64,000 nt of DNA from Granulicella mallensis MP5ACTX8. Its GTDB lineage: Bacteria > Acidobacteriota > Terriglobia > Terriglobales > Acidobacteriaceae. The stretch lies in assembly GCF_000178955.2 (NCBI RefSeq), contig NC_016631.1:3410001-3474000 (forward strand). The letters are read 5' to 3'. Position numbers and translations under genes: made by a program. The notes under the pieces were generated by a model. It was not told the origin of the DNA. It saw nothing but the letters and a program-made list of their open reading frames with translations, and did no database searches. Positions 1 through 7,361 of the stretch are shown here, one piece after another (positions within the stretch are counted from its first letter, which is position 1; each line of letters begins with the position of its first letter).

Positions 1-182
1 TGCAGCTTCCCGGCTTCGATCTTGTCCTGCACGGACGCCACCATCGCACGATCTTCAAACTCATAGAAACGCCCGCACGAGGTTGGGAACACAATCACCG
101 GCAGACCGTCATGCCCGAACACGAGCATCTCCATCTCACGGTCTAACTCACCCGAGTACCCCTTGTAATATTCCCGTTTCAT
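1..182 (-). CDS. Esterase-family protein, N-terminal part (runs off window)
   Basis: The reverse strand opens with an ATG at 180-182 and stays open to the window edge (60 codons). It begins MKREYYKGYSGELDREME and continues with a strand ending VIVFPTSCGRFYEFED. This resembles the start of small putative esterases of the alpha/beta-hydrolase fold (COG4947 type), in which a core strand is followed by a short loop. The catalytic serine and histidine lie beyond the window. It is transcribed divergently from the esterase starting at 240, with only 57 bp between them. The family call is inferred from this short stretch. Confidence 0.55.
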   Translation of the reverse strand, partial: MKREYYKGYSGELDREMEMLVFGHDGLPVIVFPTSCGRFYEFEDRAMVASVQDKIEAGKL

Positions 183-239
183 GAGCAGGCCCTCTGATAC
201 TCTGAGGCCTTACTTCTACACGAAGGTTGTGTTTTAGAT

Positions 240-1133
240 TTGAACGATTCACTCATTGCTGTCTCTCCCGACTTCATGCCTCTTCCGGCGGACGATTTCG
301 GCCTGCGTTTTGAAGGCGCCTCTACAAGCCCCGACGGTGCCCTGCCCTACGACCTTGACAGCAATCCGCGCTATCGCGTGCTCCGCGGATTTCACTCGCG
401 ATTTCTGCCCGATGACCGGGATATCTCAATCTATCTCCCGGAAGCGTATCGCACGGAGCCCCGGAGACGCTTTCCTGTCTTTTATTTACACGACGGCCAG
501 AACCTCTTCGATGGCCGCACCTCTTACGCTGCCAACCGCACCTGGCGCGCCCACACTACCGCCGACTGGCTTACCCGCCAGGGCCTCATCGAGCCGGTCA
601 TCCTTGTCGGCATCGCCAACACCGGTGCTCGCCGGATCGCCGAGTATACTCCGACACGGGACGCCCGTCTCGGAGGCGGCGAGGGCACGCTCTACGGCCG
701 GCTCCTGGTCGAGGATCTGAAACCCCTGATCGACCGCCGTTTCCGCACATTGCCCGACGCTGCCAATACGGCTCTCGGAGGTTCATCGCTGGGCGGCCTC
801 ATCACGCTGGTACTCGGCATGAAGTATCCGGAGGTCTTTGGAAAGCTCGCCGTACTCTCGCCGAGCGTCTGGTGGGACAACCGGAGCCTGCTGGCGCTGA
901 TGAACCCATCCCAACCCAAGCAGCACCTTCGTATCTGGCTCGATATGGGCATGTCCGAAGGGCTGCGGCACCTGCGCGACACCGACCTGCTGCACCGGCG
1001 GCTGGTACTGCGCGGCTGGCAGGATGGCATCGACCTCAAATACCTGCGCGTTCCCGGCGGAGTACACGACGAGGAAGCCTGGGCAGCGCGCTTCGACCAG
1101 GTGCTAAAGTTCCTGTTCCCTGCGGTAAAGTAG
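240..1133 (+). CDS. Alpha/beta-hydrolase, esterase D family
   Basis: 297 residues. The nucleophile elbow GGSSLGG puts the catalytic serine near residue 183, and a late histidine sits in GGVHDEE near residue 276. The segment YLHDGQNLFDG near residue 82 is typical of the PF00756 esterase family, which includes feruloyl-esterase and enterochelin-esterase-like hydrolases. There is no clear signal peptide, so it is probably cytoplasmic. The TTG start gives the full frame; an ATG at codon 13 (276) is an alternative. The substrate cannot be read from sequence. The partial gene at 1-182 is also esterase-like, so this is a divergent pair of hydrolases. Confidence 0.8.
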   Translation: MNDSLIAVSPDFMPLPADDFGLRFEGASTSPDGALPYDLDSNPRYRVLRGFHSRFLPDDRDISIYLPEAYRTEPRRRFPVFYLHDGQNLFDGRTSYAANRTWRAHTTADWLTRQGLIEPVILVGIANTGARRIAEYTPTRDARLGGGEGTLYGRLLVEDLKPLIDRRFRTLPDAANTALGGSSLGGLITLVLGMKYPEVFGKLAVLSPSVWWDNRSLLALMNPSQPKQHLRIWLDMGMSEGLRHLRDTDLLHRRLVLRGWQDGIDLKYLRVPGGVHDEEAWAARFDQVLKFLFPAVK

Positions 1134-1360
1134 GTCTGCTCTTGCCTTTCCTGCTGCTATTTCCACAGGGAATCGGCTTTTGATTTTGCTTCTGAGGTTC
1201 CGTTCGAGCTTCGCCCTGTGCTTTTCCATTGCGGATTTGACTGAAATCCGAGATACTTAGGTGTTCGGACTTACACGTCCGCCGGCTGTGTCGATCGAAA
1301 TCCACGGCTTCAGCGGCCAGCCCTGAACGACATTCGAGTTTCTTGAGAGGATTTACCCCT

Positions 1361-1702
1361 GTGTTGATGATTCGTTTGGCGCGCGTTGGCGCCCGCAAGC
1401 AGCCCCACTATCGCGTTGTTGTTATCGAGAAGGACCGCGCACGCAACGGTCGCTCCATCGAAGTGGTTGGCACCTACAATCCCCGCACCAATCCGGCAAG
1501 CGTCGATCTCAAGAGTGACCGCATCGCTTATTGGACCAGCAAGGGCGCTCAGTTCTCCGAGACCGTCGGCAAGCTCGTAGCTAAGTACAAGCCTGCCACC
1601 GAGTCGGCCGCCGATGCGTCCAAGCCTCTCACCCCTGCCGTTGCGCCGACCGTTGCTGCGGCTGAGCCAGTCGCCGAAACCGAGCCAATTGCTGCTGCAT
1701 AG
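1361..1702 (+). CDS. rpsP: 30S ribosomal protein S16
   Basis: The protein starts MLMIRLARVGARKQPHYR and carries the S16 core through the VVGTYNPRTNP region. About 30 alanine- and glutamate-rich residues follow at the C-terminus and look like a lineage-specific tail. The frame can be extended to a TTG at 1343, but that codon lies inside the GAGAGG Shine-Dalgarno sequence. The GTG at 1361 (spacing about 10) is therefore preferred. It is first in the run rpsP-khpA-rimM-trmD, a classic ribosome-biogenesis order, with 49 bp to the next gene. Confidence 0.95.
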   Translation: MLMIRLARVGARKQPHYRVVVIEKDRARNGRSIEVVGTYNPRTNPASVDLKSDRIAYWTSKGAQFSETVGKLVAKYKPATESAADASKPLTPAVAPTVAAAEPVAETEPIAAA

Positions 1703-1751
1703 CAATTGGTGCGATATTTGTCGCACACGTCGACTTCCCAGAGGTGACTGA

Positions 1752-2060
1752 GTGACCGAAAAATCAGATCCCAATCCGAACAATAGCGCTATCTCAAACA
1801 TGCAGTCCCTGATGCTCGAGATAGCACGAGCGCTGGTAGATGATCCCGAAGCGGTTCATGTTGACGCGTCCGATGCCGAGGGCTCCACGGTGCTTCGCCT
1901 CCGCGTGGCCCCCAACGACATTGGCAAAGTAATCGGAAAGCAGGGCCGGACAGCCCGTTGCCTGCGAACGATTCTTGGTGCCGCCAGCATGAAGCACCGG
2001 CATCGCTTTTCGCTCGATATCATCGAAGCGGAAGGCGACAAGGCCGCCCATGTCGAGTAA
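1752..2060 (+). CDS. khpA: KH-domain RNA-binding protein KhpA
   Basis: 102 residues forming one type II KH domain with the RNA-binding loop GKVIGKQGR near residues 58-66. The usual KhpA protein is 75-85 residues; the extra length is an N-terminal extension of about 16 residues before MQSLMLEIARALVDD. The GTG start at 1752 is preceded by GAGGTGAC. The position between rpsP and rimM is the standard context for this small RNA-binding protein, which in other bacteria partners with KhpB (Jag). Only 21 bp separate it from rimM, so co-transcription is likely. Confidence 0.9.
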   Translation: MTEKSDPNPNNSAISNMQSLMLEIARALVDDPEAVHVDASDAEGSTVLRLRVAPNDIGKVIGKQGRTARCLRTILGAASMKHRHRFSLDIIEAEGDKAAHVE

Positions 2061-2081
2061 TCCTCAGGTTCTGTAGGAGCA

Positions 2082-2723
2082 ATGACGGATTACTCGCAAC
2101 AGGACCCTTCAAAACTGGACTCCTCCTCCTCTTCCAAATGGGTCGCAATCGCTTCCATCCTGCGTCCGCAAGGACGCAAGGGTGAGGTGTTGTCCGAACT
2201 CCTGACAGATCTCACGGACCAGTTCCATGAGGGCCGTCTCGTAACGCTCGCTAAAAAAGATGCGGTACATCCCCTTCCCAGTACTGTGCCTGTAGCACTC
2301 GAAGGCCATTGGCTCCCGACCGGCAAGAATGCCGGCCGCATCGTACTGAAGCTGGCAGGCTGCGACAGCATCTCGCAGGCCGAGCTTCTCGCTGGCCAGC
2401 AGGTGATGATTCCCGCAGAAGAACTTCCAGAACTCGAGGAAGATACCTTCTACGTCGCCGACCTGCTCGATTGCACGCTGTTCAACGGCGAACAGCCCGT
2501 CGGCAAGATCATTGACGTGCAATTTGCCACGACCCCCGATGGCAAAACGCGCCTTCCCGATGCCGCTCCCCTGCTGTGCGTTGAACTCTCCGGCAGCACA
2601 GAGGAAGAAGTGGAACCTTTGTTGATTCCCTTCGTTCGCGCCCATCTGGAATCCGTCGATGTCACCGCAAAACGTATCGTGATGCATCTGCCGGAAGGGT
2701 TGATGCTAGAGGAAGACGAGTAG
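2082..2723 (+). CDS. rimM: 16S rRNA processing protein RimM
   Basis: 213 residues, longer than the usual 165-180. An N-terminal polar, serine-rich extension of about 20 residues precedes the RimM N-domain, which begins near WVAIASILRPQGRKGEVL. The PRC-barrel half follows, with EEDTFYVADLLDCTLF and, near the end, LLIPFVRAHLESVDV and MHLPEGLMLEEDE, all typical of the family. RimM binds ribosomal protein S19 and assists 30S head maturation. The location between khpA and trmD agrees with this. Confidence 0.95.
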   Translation: MTDYSQQDPSKLDSSSSSKWVAIASILRPQGRKGEVLSELLTDLTDQFHEGRLVTLAKKDAVHPLPSTVPVALEGHWLPTGKNAGRIVLKLAGCDSISQAELLAGQQVMIPAEELPELEEDTFYVADLLDCTLFNGEQPVGKIIDVQFATTPDGKTRLPDAAPLLCVELSGSTEEEVEPLLIPFVRAHLESVDVTAKRIVMHLPEGLMLEEDE

Positions 2724-2775
2724 AGTCCTTCCTCTCTGATCCTCTACACGCTAGTCTTTACACTCTGTCTTTCTC

Positions 2776-3609
2776 ATGCGCTTCGACATCGTCACCATCT
2801 TTCCAGAGTTCTTCGGCGGACCGCCCAACAATGGCATCCTGGGCCACGGCATCCTCGAGCGCGCCCTGCGCATCGGGCAGGCAGAGGCCCATACCCACGA
2901 TCTCCGCAGCTTCACCTACGACCGCCATCGCACCGTCGACGACCGGCCCTTCGGAGGCGGCGAAGGCATGGTGCTCAAAGCCCAACCCATCTTCGAGTGC
3001 GTTGAATCTCTGGGCATCGCTCCCAAAGCCGAACGCGACACAACGCGCGAGTCCGTCATCCTGCTCTCCGCCCAGGGCAAGCGATTCACCCAGGCCACGG
3101 CCCGCCATCTTGCCAAGCTGGATCGCGTCGTCCTGATCTGCGGACGCTACGAAGGCGTGGACGAGCGCGTCAGCCAGCTGCTCTGTGACGACGAGCTTTC
3201 CATCGGCGACTACGTGCTCTCCGGCGGCGAACTCGGCGCGGCAGTGATCGTCGATGCCGTCGTCCGCCTGCTGCCCGGCGTATTGGGCCACGCCGACTCC
3301 TCGAAGTACGAAAGCTTCGGCGAGGGCGACGAACCCACCGATACCATGACCGAAGATGGCGTCCCCCGCTCCACCCACGGCTCTGGAGGCCTGCTCGACT
3401 ACCCTCATTACACGCGGCCATCAGAGTTCCGCGGCACGACGATTCCCGAGGTGTTAGGCAACGGCGACCACAGCGTTATCCGCAAGTGGCGCAGGCAGGC
3501 GGCCCTCGCGAAGACGCTCGCCAATCGGCCCGACCTGTTGCCTTCAGCCGATCTCAATGACAATGACCGCGCGTTTCTGAACAAGCTCGGATTCAATCGA
3601 AAGCATTGA
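2776..3609 (+). CDS. trmD: tRNA (guanine-37-N1)-methyltransferase
   Basis: 277 residues. TrmD methylates G37 of tRNAs reading CNN codons with S-adenosylmethionine. The start MRFDIVTIFPEFF, the segment DDRPFGGGEGMV and the trefoil-knot segment SIGDYVLSGGELGA are diagnostic. The protein is some 25-30 residues longer than typical. Most of the excess is a polar insert between the knot and LLDYPHYTRP (about residues 175-200, rich in E, D, T and G). It is the last gene of the rpsP-khpA-rimM-trmD run; rplS, which often follows directly, is displaced here by the gene at 3807. Confidence 0.95.
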   Translation: MRFDIVTIFPEFFGGPPNNGILGHGILERALRIGQAEAHTHDLRSFTYDRHRTVDDRPFGGGEGMVLKAQPIFECVESLGIAPKAERDTTRESVILLSAQGKRFTQATARHLAKLDRVVLICGRYEGVDERVSQLLCDDELSIGDYVLSGGELGAAVIVDAVVRLLPGVLGHADSSKYESFGEGDEPTDTMTEDGVPRSTHGSGGLLDYPHYTRPSEFRGTTIPEVLGNGDHSVIRKWRRQAALAKTLANRPDLLPSADLNDNDRAFLNKLGFNRKH

Positions 3610-3806
3610 ATCCGCTCTAACTCCACCCCATGTCGTGTACCTCACCCAGGGAGTCCTGGCGATCAGGCAGATAAACTGCTGATTTGGAAAGCGGTGTACA
3701 TAGGGGACGGCCCACCCAATAACGAGGGGCTCCGGAAAAACAGGAAGAATGTGTTTGAAGCAGGGTCAGCCCTCTGCTAGACTCTGCTCGTCAGCCAGGA
3801 GCCATC

Positions 3807-4559
3807 ATGCGACGACTCGCAATACTGCTCGTGATCACCTCCGCCACCTGCCTCTCCGCCTTGCAGGCGCAAAGCGCTCCTGCCCGCGGGCCTGACGGGA
3901 GCATGCGAACCATCACTCCAGGCATTGAGGTGCTCCCTTATCTTAACCGCCCGTTCTCAGGAACAGACACCATCGTGAAGACTCTCTCGATCGAGGGCGG
4001 AGGAACGATCACAACGTCCGAGACGTCAAAGATCGCACGAGATAGCCAGGGACGGCTCTATCGCGAACGGCATCACTTTGCAGCAGTGGATGTCGATCCA
4101 GAGAAGACACTCTACGAGTTCTACGTTCTTGATCCGATCGCTCATACGCATACCGTATGCACCATCGCGACTCATCAATGCACGCGCACAAGTTACCATC
4201 CGCGGTTTTCGTATCCAGTACAGCCAACCGGCGCCTTTGACGCAGGACGGCGTTTCCTGACAAGAGACGATCTCGGACAACAATCGATCGATAATCTCCC
4301 GGCGATCGGAACCCGCGAAATCACCACCATTGCCCCGGCAACGGTAGGAAACGACAAGGAGCTTAGCTTGTCGCGAGAGTTCTGGTACTCGCCTGATTTG
4401 AAAACGAATCTCTCTGTCATCCGGAAAGATCCGCGCGAAGGAACTCAGGCCATTCATCTCAACGTGCTATCGCGCGATGAACCCGATCCCAGCATCTTTG
4501 CTGTCCCCGCAGGCTACACTGTTCAGGATGACCTGCAGGTAACGACATCCTCCAACTGA
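3807..4559 (+). CDS. Secreted protein of unknown function
   Basis: 250 residues with a clear signal peptide ([23 protein letters not shown]). The mature part is soluble, with beta-rich stretches such as [26 protein letters not shown] and a repeated theme of long polar strands. There are two cysteines near the middle (CTIATHQC), which could form a disulfide. I do not recognise a named family. It sits between trmD and rplS, breaking the usual trmD-rplS pairing, and has its own leader of almost 200 bp. Confidence 0.75.
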   Translation: MRRLAILLVITSATCLSALQAQSAPARGPDGSMRTITPGIEVLPYLNRPFSGTDTIVKTLSIEGGGTITTSETSKIARDSQGRLYRERHHFAAVDVDPEKTLYEFYVLDPIAHTHTVCTIATHQCTRTSYHPRFSYPVQPTGAFDAGRRFLTRDDLGQQSIDNLPAIGTREITTIAPATVGNDKELSLSREFWYSPDLKTNLSVIRKDPREGTQAIHLNVLSRDEPDPSIFAVPAGYTVQDDLQVTTSSN

Positions 4560-4633
4560 CCTGTGGATTTCCCTCTGCAAAATCGCGCAATTCGTGTAAA
4601 CTGAATCCTGCGACTTTACGAAGGAATCACATC

Positions 4634-4990
4634 ATGTCTATCCATCCGATTATGCAGAAGCTGGCTGACAAGCTCCAGCGCACCGACCTCCCCGAATTTG
4701 CTGCCGGCGACACCGTTCGCGTACAGGTCAAGATCAAGGAAGGCGACAAAGAGCGTCTTCAGGCGTTCGAGGGCATGGTCATTGCCGTCAAGAAGGGCCC
4801 CCAGGGCAGCTTCACTGTTCGCAAGATGAGCTTCGGCCAAGGCGTCGAGCGTATCTTCCCTTACAACTCGAAGGTTGTCGACAAGGTCGAAAAGATCCGC
4901 TCCTACCAGGTGCGCCGCTCGAAGCTCTTCTACCTGCGCGGTCTGCGTGGCAAGGCTGCCCGTCTGCGCGAGGTTGAGCGCAGCAAGTAA
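4634..4990 (+). CDS. rplS: 50S ribosomal protein L19
   Basis: 118 residues of normal length. The family signatures are [33 protein letters not shown] and the basic C-terminal tail [18 protein letters not shown]19 sits at the 30S-50S interface. The ATG start at 4634 follows GAAGGAATC. A strong stem-loop closes the transcript about 20 bp after the stop codon. Confidence 0.96.
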   Translation: MSIHPIMQKLADKLQRTDLPEFAAGDTVRVQVKIKEGDKERLQAFEGMVIAVKKGPQGSFTVRKMSFGQGVERIFPYNSKVVDKVEKIRSYQVRRSKLFYLRGLRGKAARLREVERSK

Positions 4991-5010
4991 GATTTTCACC
5001 ACGCTTCCCA

Positions 5011-5040
5011 AAAAGCGGCGGCCCTCGGGTCGCCGCTTTT
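5011..5040 (+). terminator. Intrinsic terminator after rplS
   Basis: AAAAGCGGCG (5011-5020) pairs perfectly with CGCCGCTTTT (5031-5040) across a 10-base loop that can add three more GC pairs. The stem runs into TTTTCG. It lies between rplS and the rnhB start at 5082, which argues that rnhB has its own promoter and that longer upstream extensions of the rnhB frame are not translated. Confidence 0.85.
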
Positions 5041-5081
5041 CGTTTGCTCACAACAAAAATCCGCTAAACTCGAAAACAACG

Positions 5082-5855
5082 ATGTCGGCCCTTTTCCAAA
5101 TTCCAGTTCCGCCCGGCGTCACCAAAGCCACCGCCAAGCAGCAGATGCTGAAGCAGCTAATCTGCAGCGATGCCCCGGAGCAGGCCTTGCGCTACCAGGG
5201 GTTCCAGTCGATTGCAGGCGTCGACGAGGTCGGACGCGGCGCGCTCTTTGGCCCGGTCGTCGCTGCAGCAGTGATTCTGCCTGAGAAGACCGGCATCCTC
5301 GCCCGGATGGGACTCAAGGACTCCAAGCAGCTTACCCGCGAAGATCGCGAGCGCCTCGACCGCAAGATTCGCACCATGGCATTGGCCGTCGCCATCGCCG
5401 AGGTCGACGCCGCCACCATCGACCGGGTCAACATCTACCAGGCCTCGCGCATGGCTATGCTGATGGCCGTACAGCAGCTTGGAATCGCCCCCGACCACCT
5501 CATCATCGACGCCATGCGAATCGACCACCCCTGCCCGCAGACCAAGCTGTACTACGGCGATGCATTGTGCCTTTCCATCGCCGCAGCTTCGGTCGTTGCC
5601 AAGGTATATCGCGATGGATTGCTGCGCGAGTTCGACACGGTGTATCCGCAGTACGGCCTCGCCTCTCACAAGGGATACGGGACGCCGGAGCATCGCAGGG
5701 CCCTCGTCGCGCATGGCCCCTGTGAACTCCATCGCCACACCTTCGCCCCGGTTGCGGCTGTTCGACCGAAGGATGTGCCGAAAGACAGTATCGAACCCCG
5801 CGAGTTATTCCCTGCTGACGACAACACACTTTTACAGGAGGAAACATGGGCCTGA
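5082..5855 (+). CDS. rnhB: Ribonuclease HII
   Basis: 257 residues. RNase HII cleaves RNA in RNA-DNA hybrids, including single ribonucleotides in DNA. The catalytic DEDD set is visible: D48 and E49 in GVDEVGRG, D143 in LIIDAM and D178 in VVAKVYRD. The SHKGYGT motif follows. The frame is open upstream to 4875, but that stretch overlaps rplS and the terminator, so ATG 5082 is chosen. The 3' end overlaps the start of the deacetylase gene by 10 bp, and that gene's ribosome-binding site lies inside rnhB. Confidence 0.93.
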   Translation: MSALFQIPVPPGVTKATAKQQMLKQLICSDAPEQALRYQGFQSIAGVDEVGRGALFGPVVAAAVILPEKTGILARMGLKDSKQLTREDRERLDRKIRTMALAVAIAEVDAATIDRVNIYQASRMAMLMAVQQLGIAPDHLIIDAMRIDHPCPQTKLYYGDALCLSIAAASVVAKVYRDGLLREFDTVYPQYGLASHKGYGTPEHRRALVAHGPCELHRHTFAPVAAVRPKDVPKDSIEPRELFPADDNTLLQEETWA

Positions 5856-6580
5856 GGCTTCTCTGTGTCGTCGCACACCCTGACGATGAATGCTTCGCCT
5901 TTGGTGGTGCCCTGGCCCTTGCAGCTGCACGTGGCGTCGAGACAAGCGTCATCTGCCTTACGGACGGACAGGCTGCCACTCATCGCGGCTCTGCCACCAG
6001 CGGCAAGGAGCTCGGGGCAATGCGCCGTGCGGAGTTTGTGGCCTCCTGCAAGGTACTCGGAGTCGCGCACTACGAGTTGCTCGACTATCAGGACGCCCAG
6101 CTCGAGTTCGCAAACCTCTCCGAAGTAGCCGGAAAGCTTGTCGCTCGCATCCGCAGCTTCCGTCCGCAGGTGGTCATCACCTTTGGCAGCGATGGCGGAT
6201 TGAACACGCACCCCGACCACACCGTGGTCTCTGCTGCTACGACTGCGGCGTTCCACTGGGCAGCCTCTGCGAAGCGCTATCTCGAACACGGAGAGTTGTA
6301 CCAACCGCAACGGCTCTATCACCTGTCGACGAGCTACTTTCTGCCGGATCGCCCTTCCCCCATTCCTGCTCCCTGGACAGTCACGCTCGACATCAGCTCC
6401 GTCTTCGAGCGCAAGCAGGAAGCCTTCCGCGCTCACGCCTCGCAGGCCCCGCTGATGGAACGCACCAAGCCTATCTTCGAGAAGTACGGCAACGAAGAGT
6501 ACTACACGCTGCTCGCCTCGCCCGTGCCGCAGCCAGCGCGGCAGTCGACTGATCTGTTCGAGGGCGTTGCAGAAATCTAA
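5846..6580 (+). CDS. PIG-L/LmbE family deacetylase
   Basis: 244 residues. AHPDDE (residues 10-15) and HPDH (122-125) supply the zinc ligands and catalytic base of the PIG-L N-acetylglucosaminyl deacetylase family (PF02585). Family members include MshB and BshB of mycothiol and bacillithiol synthesis; which substrate applies here is not shown. It is translationally coupled to rnhB: AGGAGG lies about 6 bp before the ATG, inside the rnhB coding end. There is no signal peptide, so it is cytoplasmic. Confidence 0.88.
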   Translation: MGLRLLCVVAHPDDECFAFGGALALAAARGVETSVICLTDGQAATHRGSATSGKELGAMRRAEFVASCKVLGVAHYELLDYQDAQLEFANLSEVAGKLVARIRSFRPQVVITFGSDGGLNTHPDHTVVSAATTAAFHWAASAKRYLEHGELYQPQRLYHLSTSYFLPDRPSPIPAPWTVTLDISSVFERKQEAFRAHASQAPLMERTKPIFEKYGNEEYYTLLASPVPQPARQSTDLFEGVAEI

Positions 6581-6620
6581 CGATCAGAAGCCCTGAAGCG
6601 AGAAGACAGACGAGGTCGGA

Positions 6621-7307
6621 ATGAAGAGAACTTTCTCCGAGAAAGCCATTGAGATCTCGCTCCTCTTTGCGCTCGTCGTACATGTCATCGCACTCTTCAC
6701 CATGGCGGGCCTGCTCTTGCCCGGCGTCCCCGGCTCCGGCCTAAAAACGGTCGATCTGCGCGCCGCCTATATCGCCACGCATCCTTGGCGATGGCACCTC
6801 GGCTGGTTTCCCTGGCATCTCTGCGCGCTATCGGATCTAGCGGTCTCCCTCGCACTGTTACGACTACGATGGGTACCGAAAGCGCTGTCGGCACCCACAC
6901 TGCTCCTCACATTGATCGCAGCTGCCATTGAACAGTATTTCGAGACGTTCTGGGATGTATTGGGGCCGCACCTTGCCGCTGGCGGGGGAGTTGCCTATCT
7001 CGGATTCGAGTCCAGAGTAGCCCTCCCGGTATCGGTAATAGCCGCCGTCCTCTACGCGGTCATGGCGATGGGCTGGAGTCTGTGCCTGTCCCGCTCAAGC
7101 ACCTGGACGAGGACGTTGACCGGGCTCTCCGCCGTGACCTGGACGCTCCTCCTGCTCTCTTCTGCATCCCAGCTACTGCCGTCCGTCTACCGTCCTCCTA
7201 CCGCTCTAACAGACGTGGGCACCGAGGTTGGTTTTGTCCTGATGGTGCTTTGGTTCCTGCTCGCGCTGAGGGCCATGTTGCGTCTCACACGAGTCACCGA
7301 GCATTAG
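6621..7307 (+). CDS. Six-helix integral membrane protein, unknown function
   Basis: 228 residues with about six predicted transmembrane helices, for example ALVVHVIALFTMAGLLL, SDLAVSLALLRL, VSVIAAVLYAVMAMGWSL and VGFVLMVLWFLLALRA. GAGGTCGG precedes the ATG. No motif that names a family is visible. It follows the deacetylase by 40 bp on the same strand and may be co-transcribed. It converges with the DUF1800 gene downstream. Confidence 0.7.
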   Translation: MKRTFSEKAIEISLLFALVVHVIALFTMAGLLLPGVPGSGLKTVDLRAAYIATHPWRWHLGWFPWHLCALSDLAVSLALLRLRWVPKALSAPTLLLTLIAAAIEQYFETFWDVLGPHLAAGGGVAYLGFESRVALPVSVIAAVLYAVMAMGWSLCLSRSSTWTRTLTGLSAVTWTLLLLSSASQLLPSVYRPPTALTDVGTEVGFVLMVLWFLLALRAMLRLTRVTEH

Positions 7308-7361
7308 GGGCATGGCAGAATGACCACCTTCACAAACCGAGCGGCTGGATGCCCGCCTTTC

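Noticed and set aside
1343-1360. TTG start for S16
   Set aside because: The codon lies within the GAGAGG ribosome-binding site; S16 proteins start at the MLMIRLARVG equivalent.
4875-5081. N-terminal extension of RNase HII
   Set aside because: Overlaps rplS and an intrinsic terminator; family homology begins after 5082.
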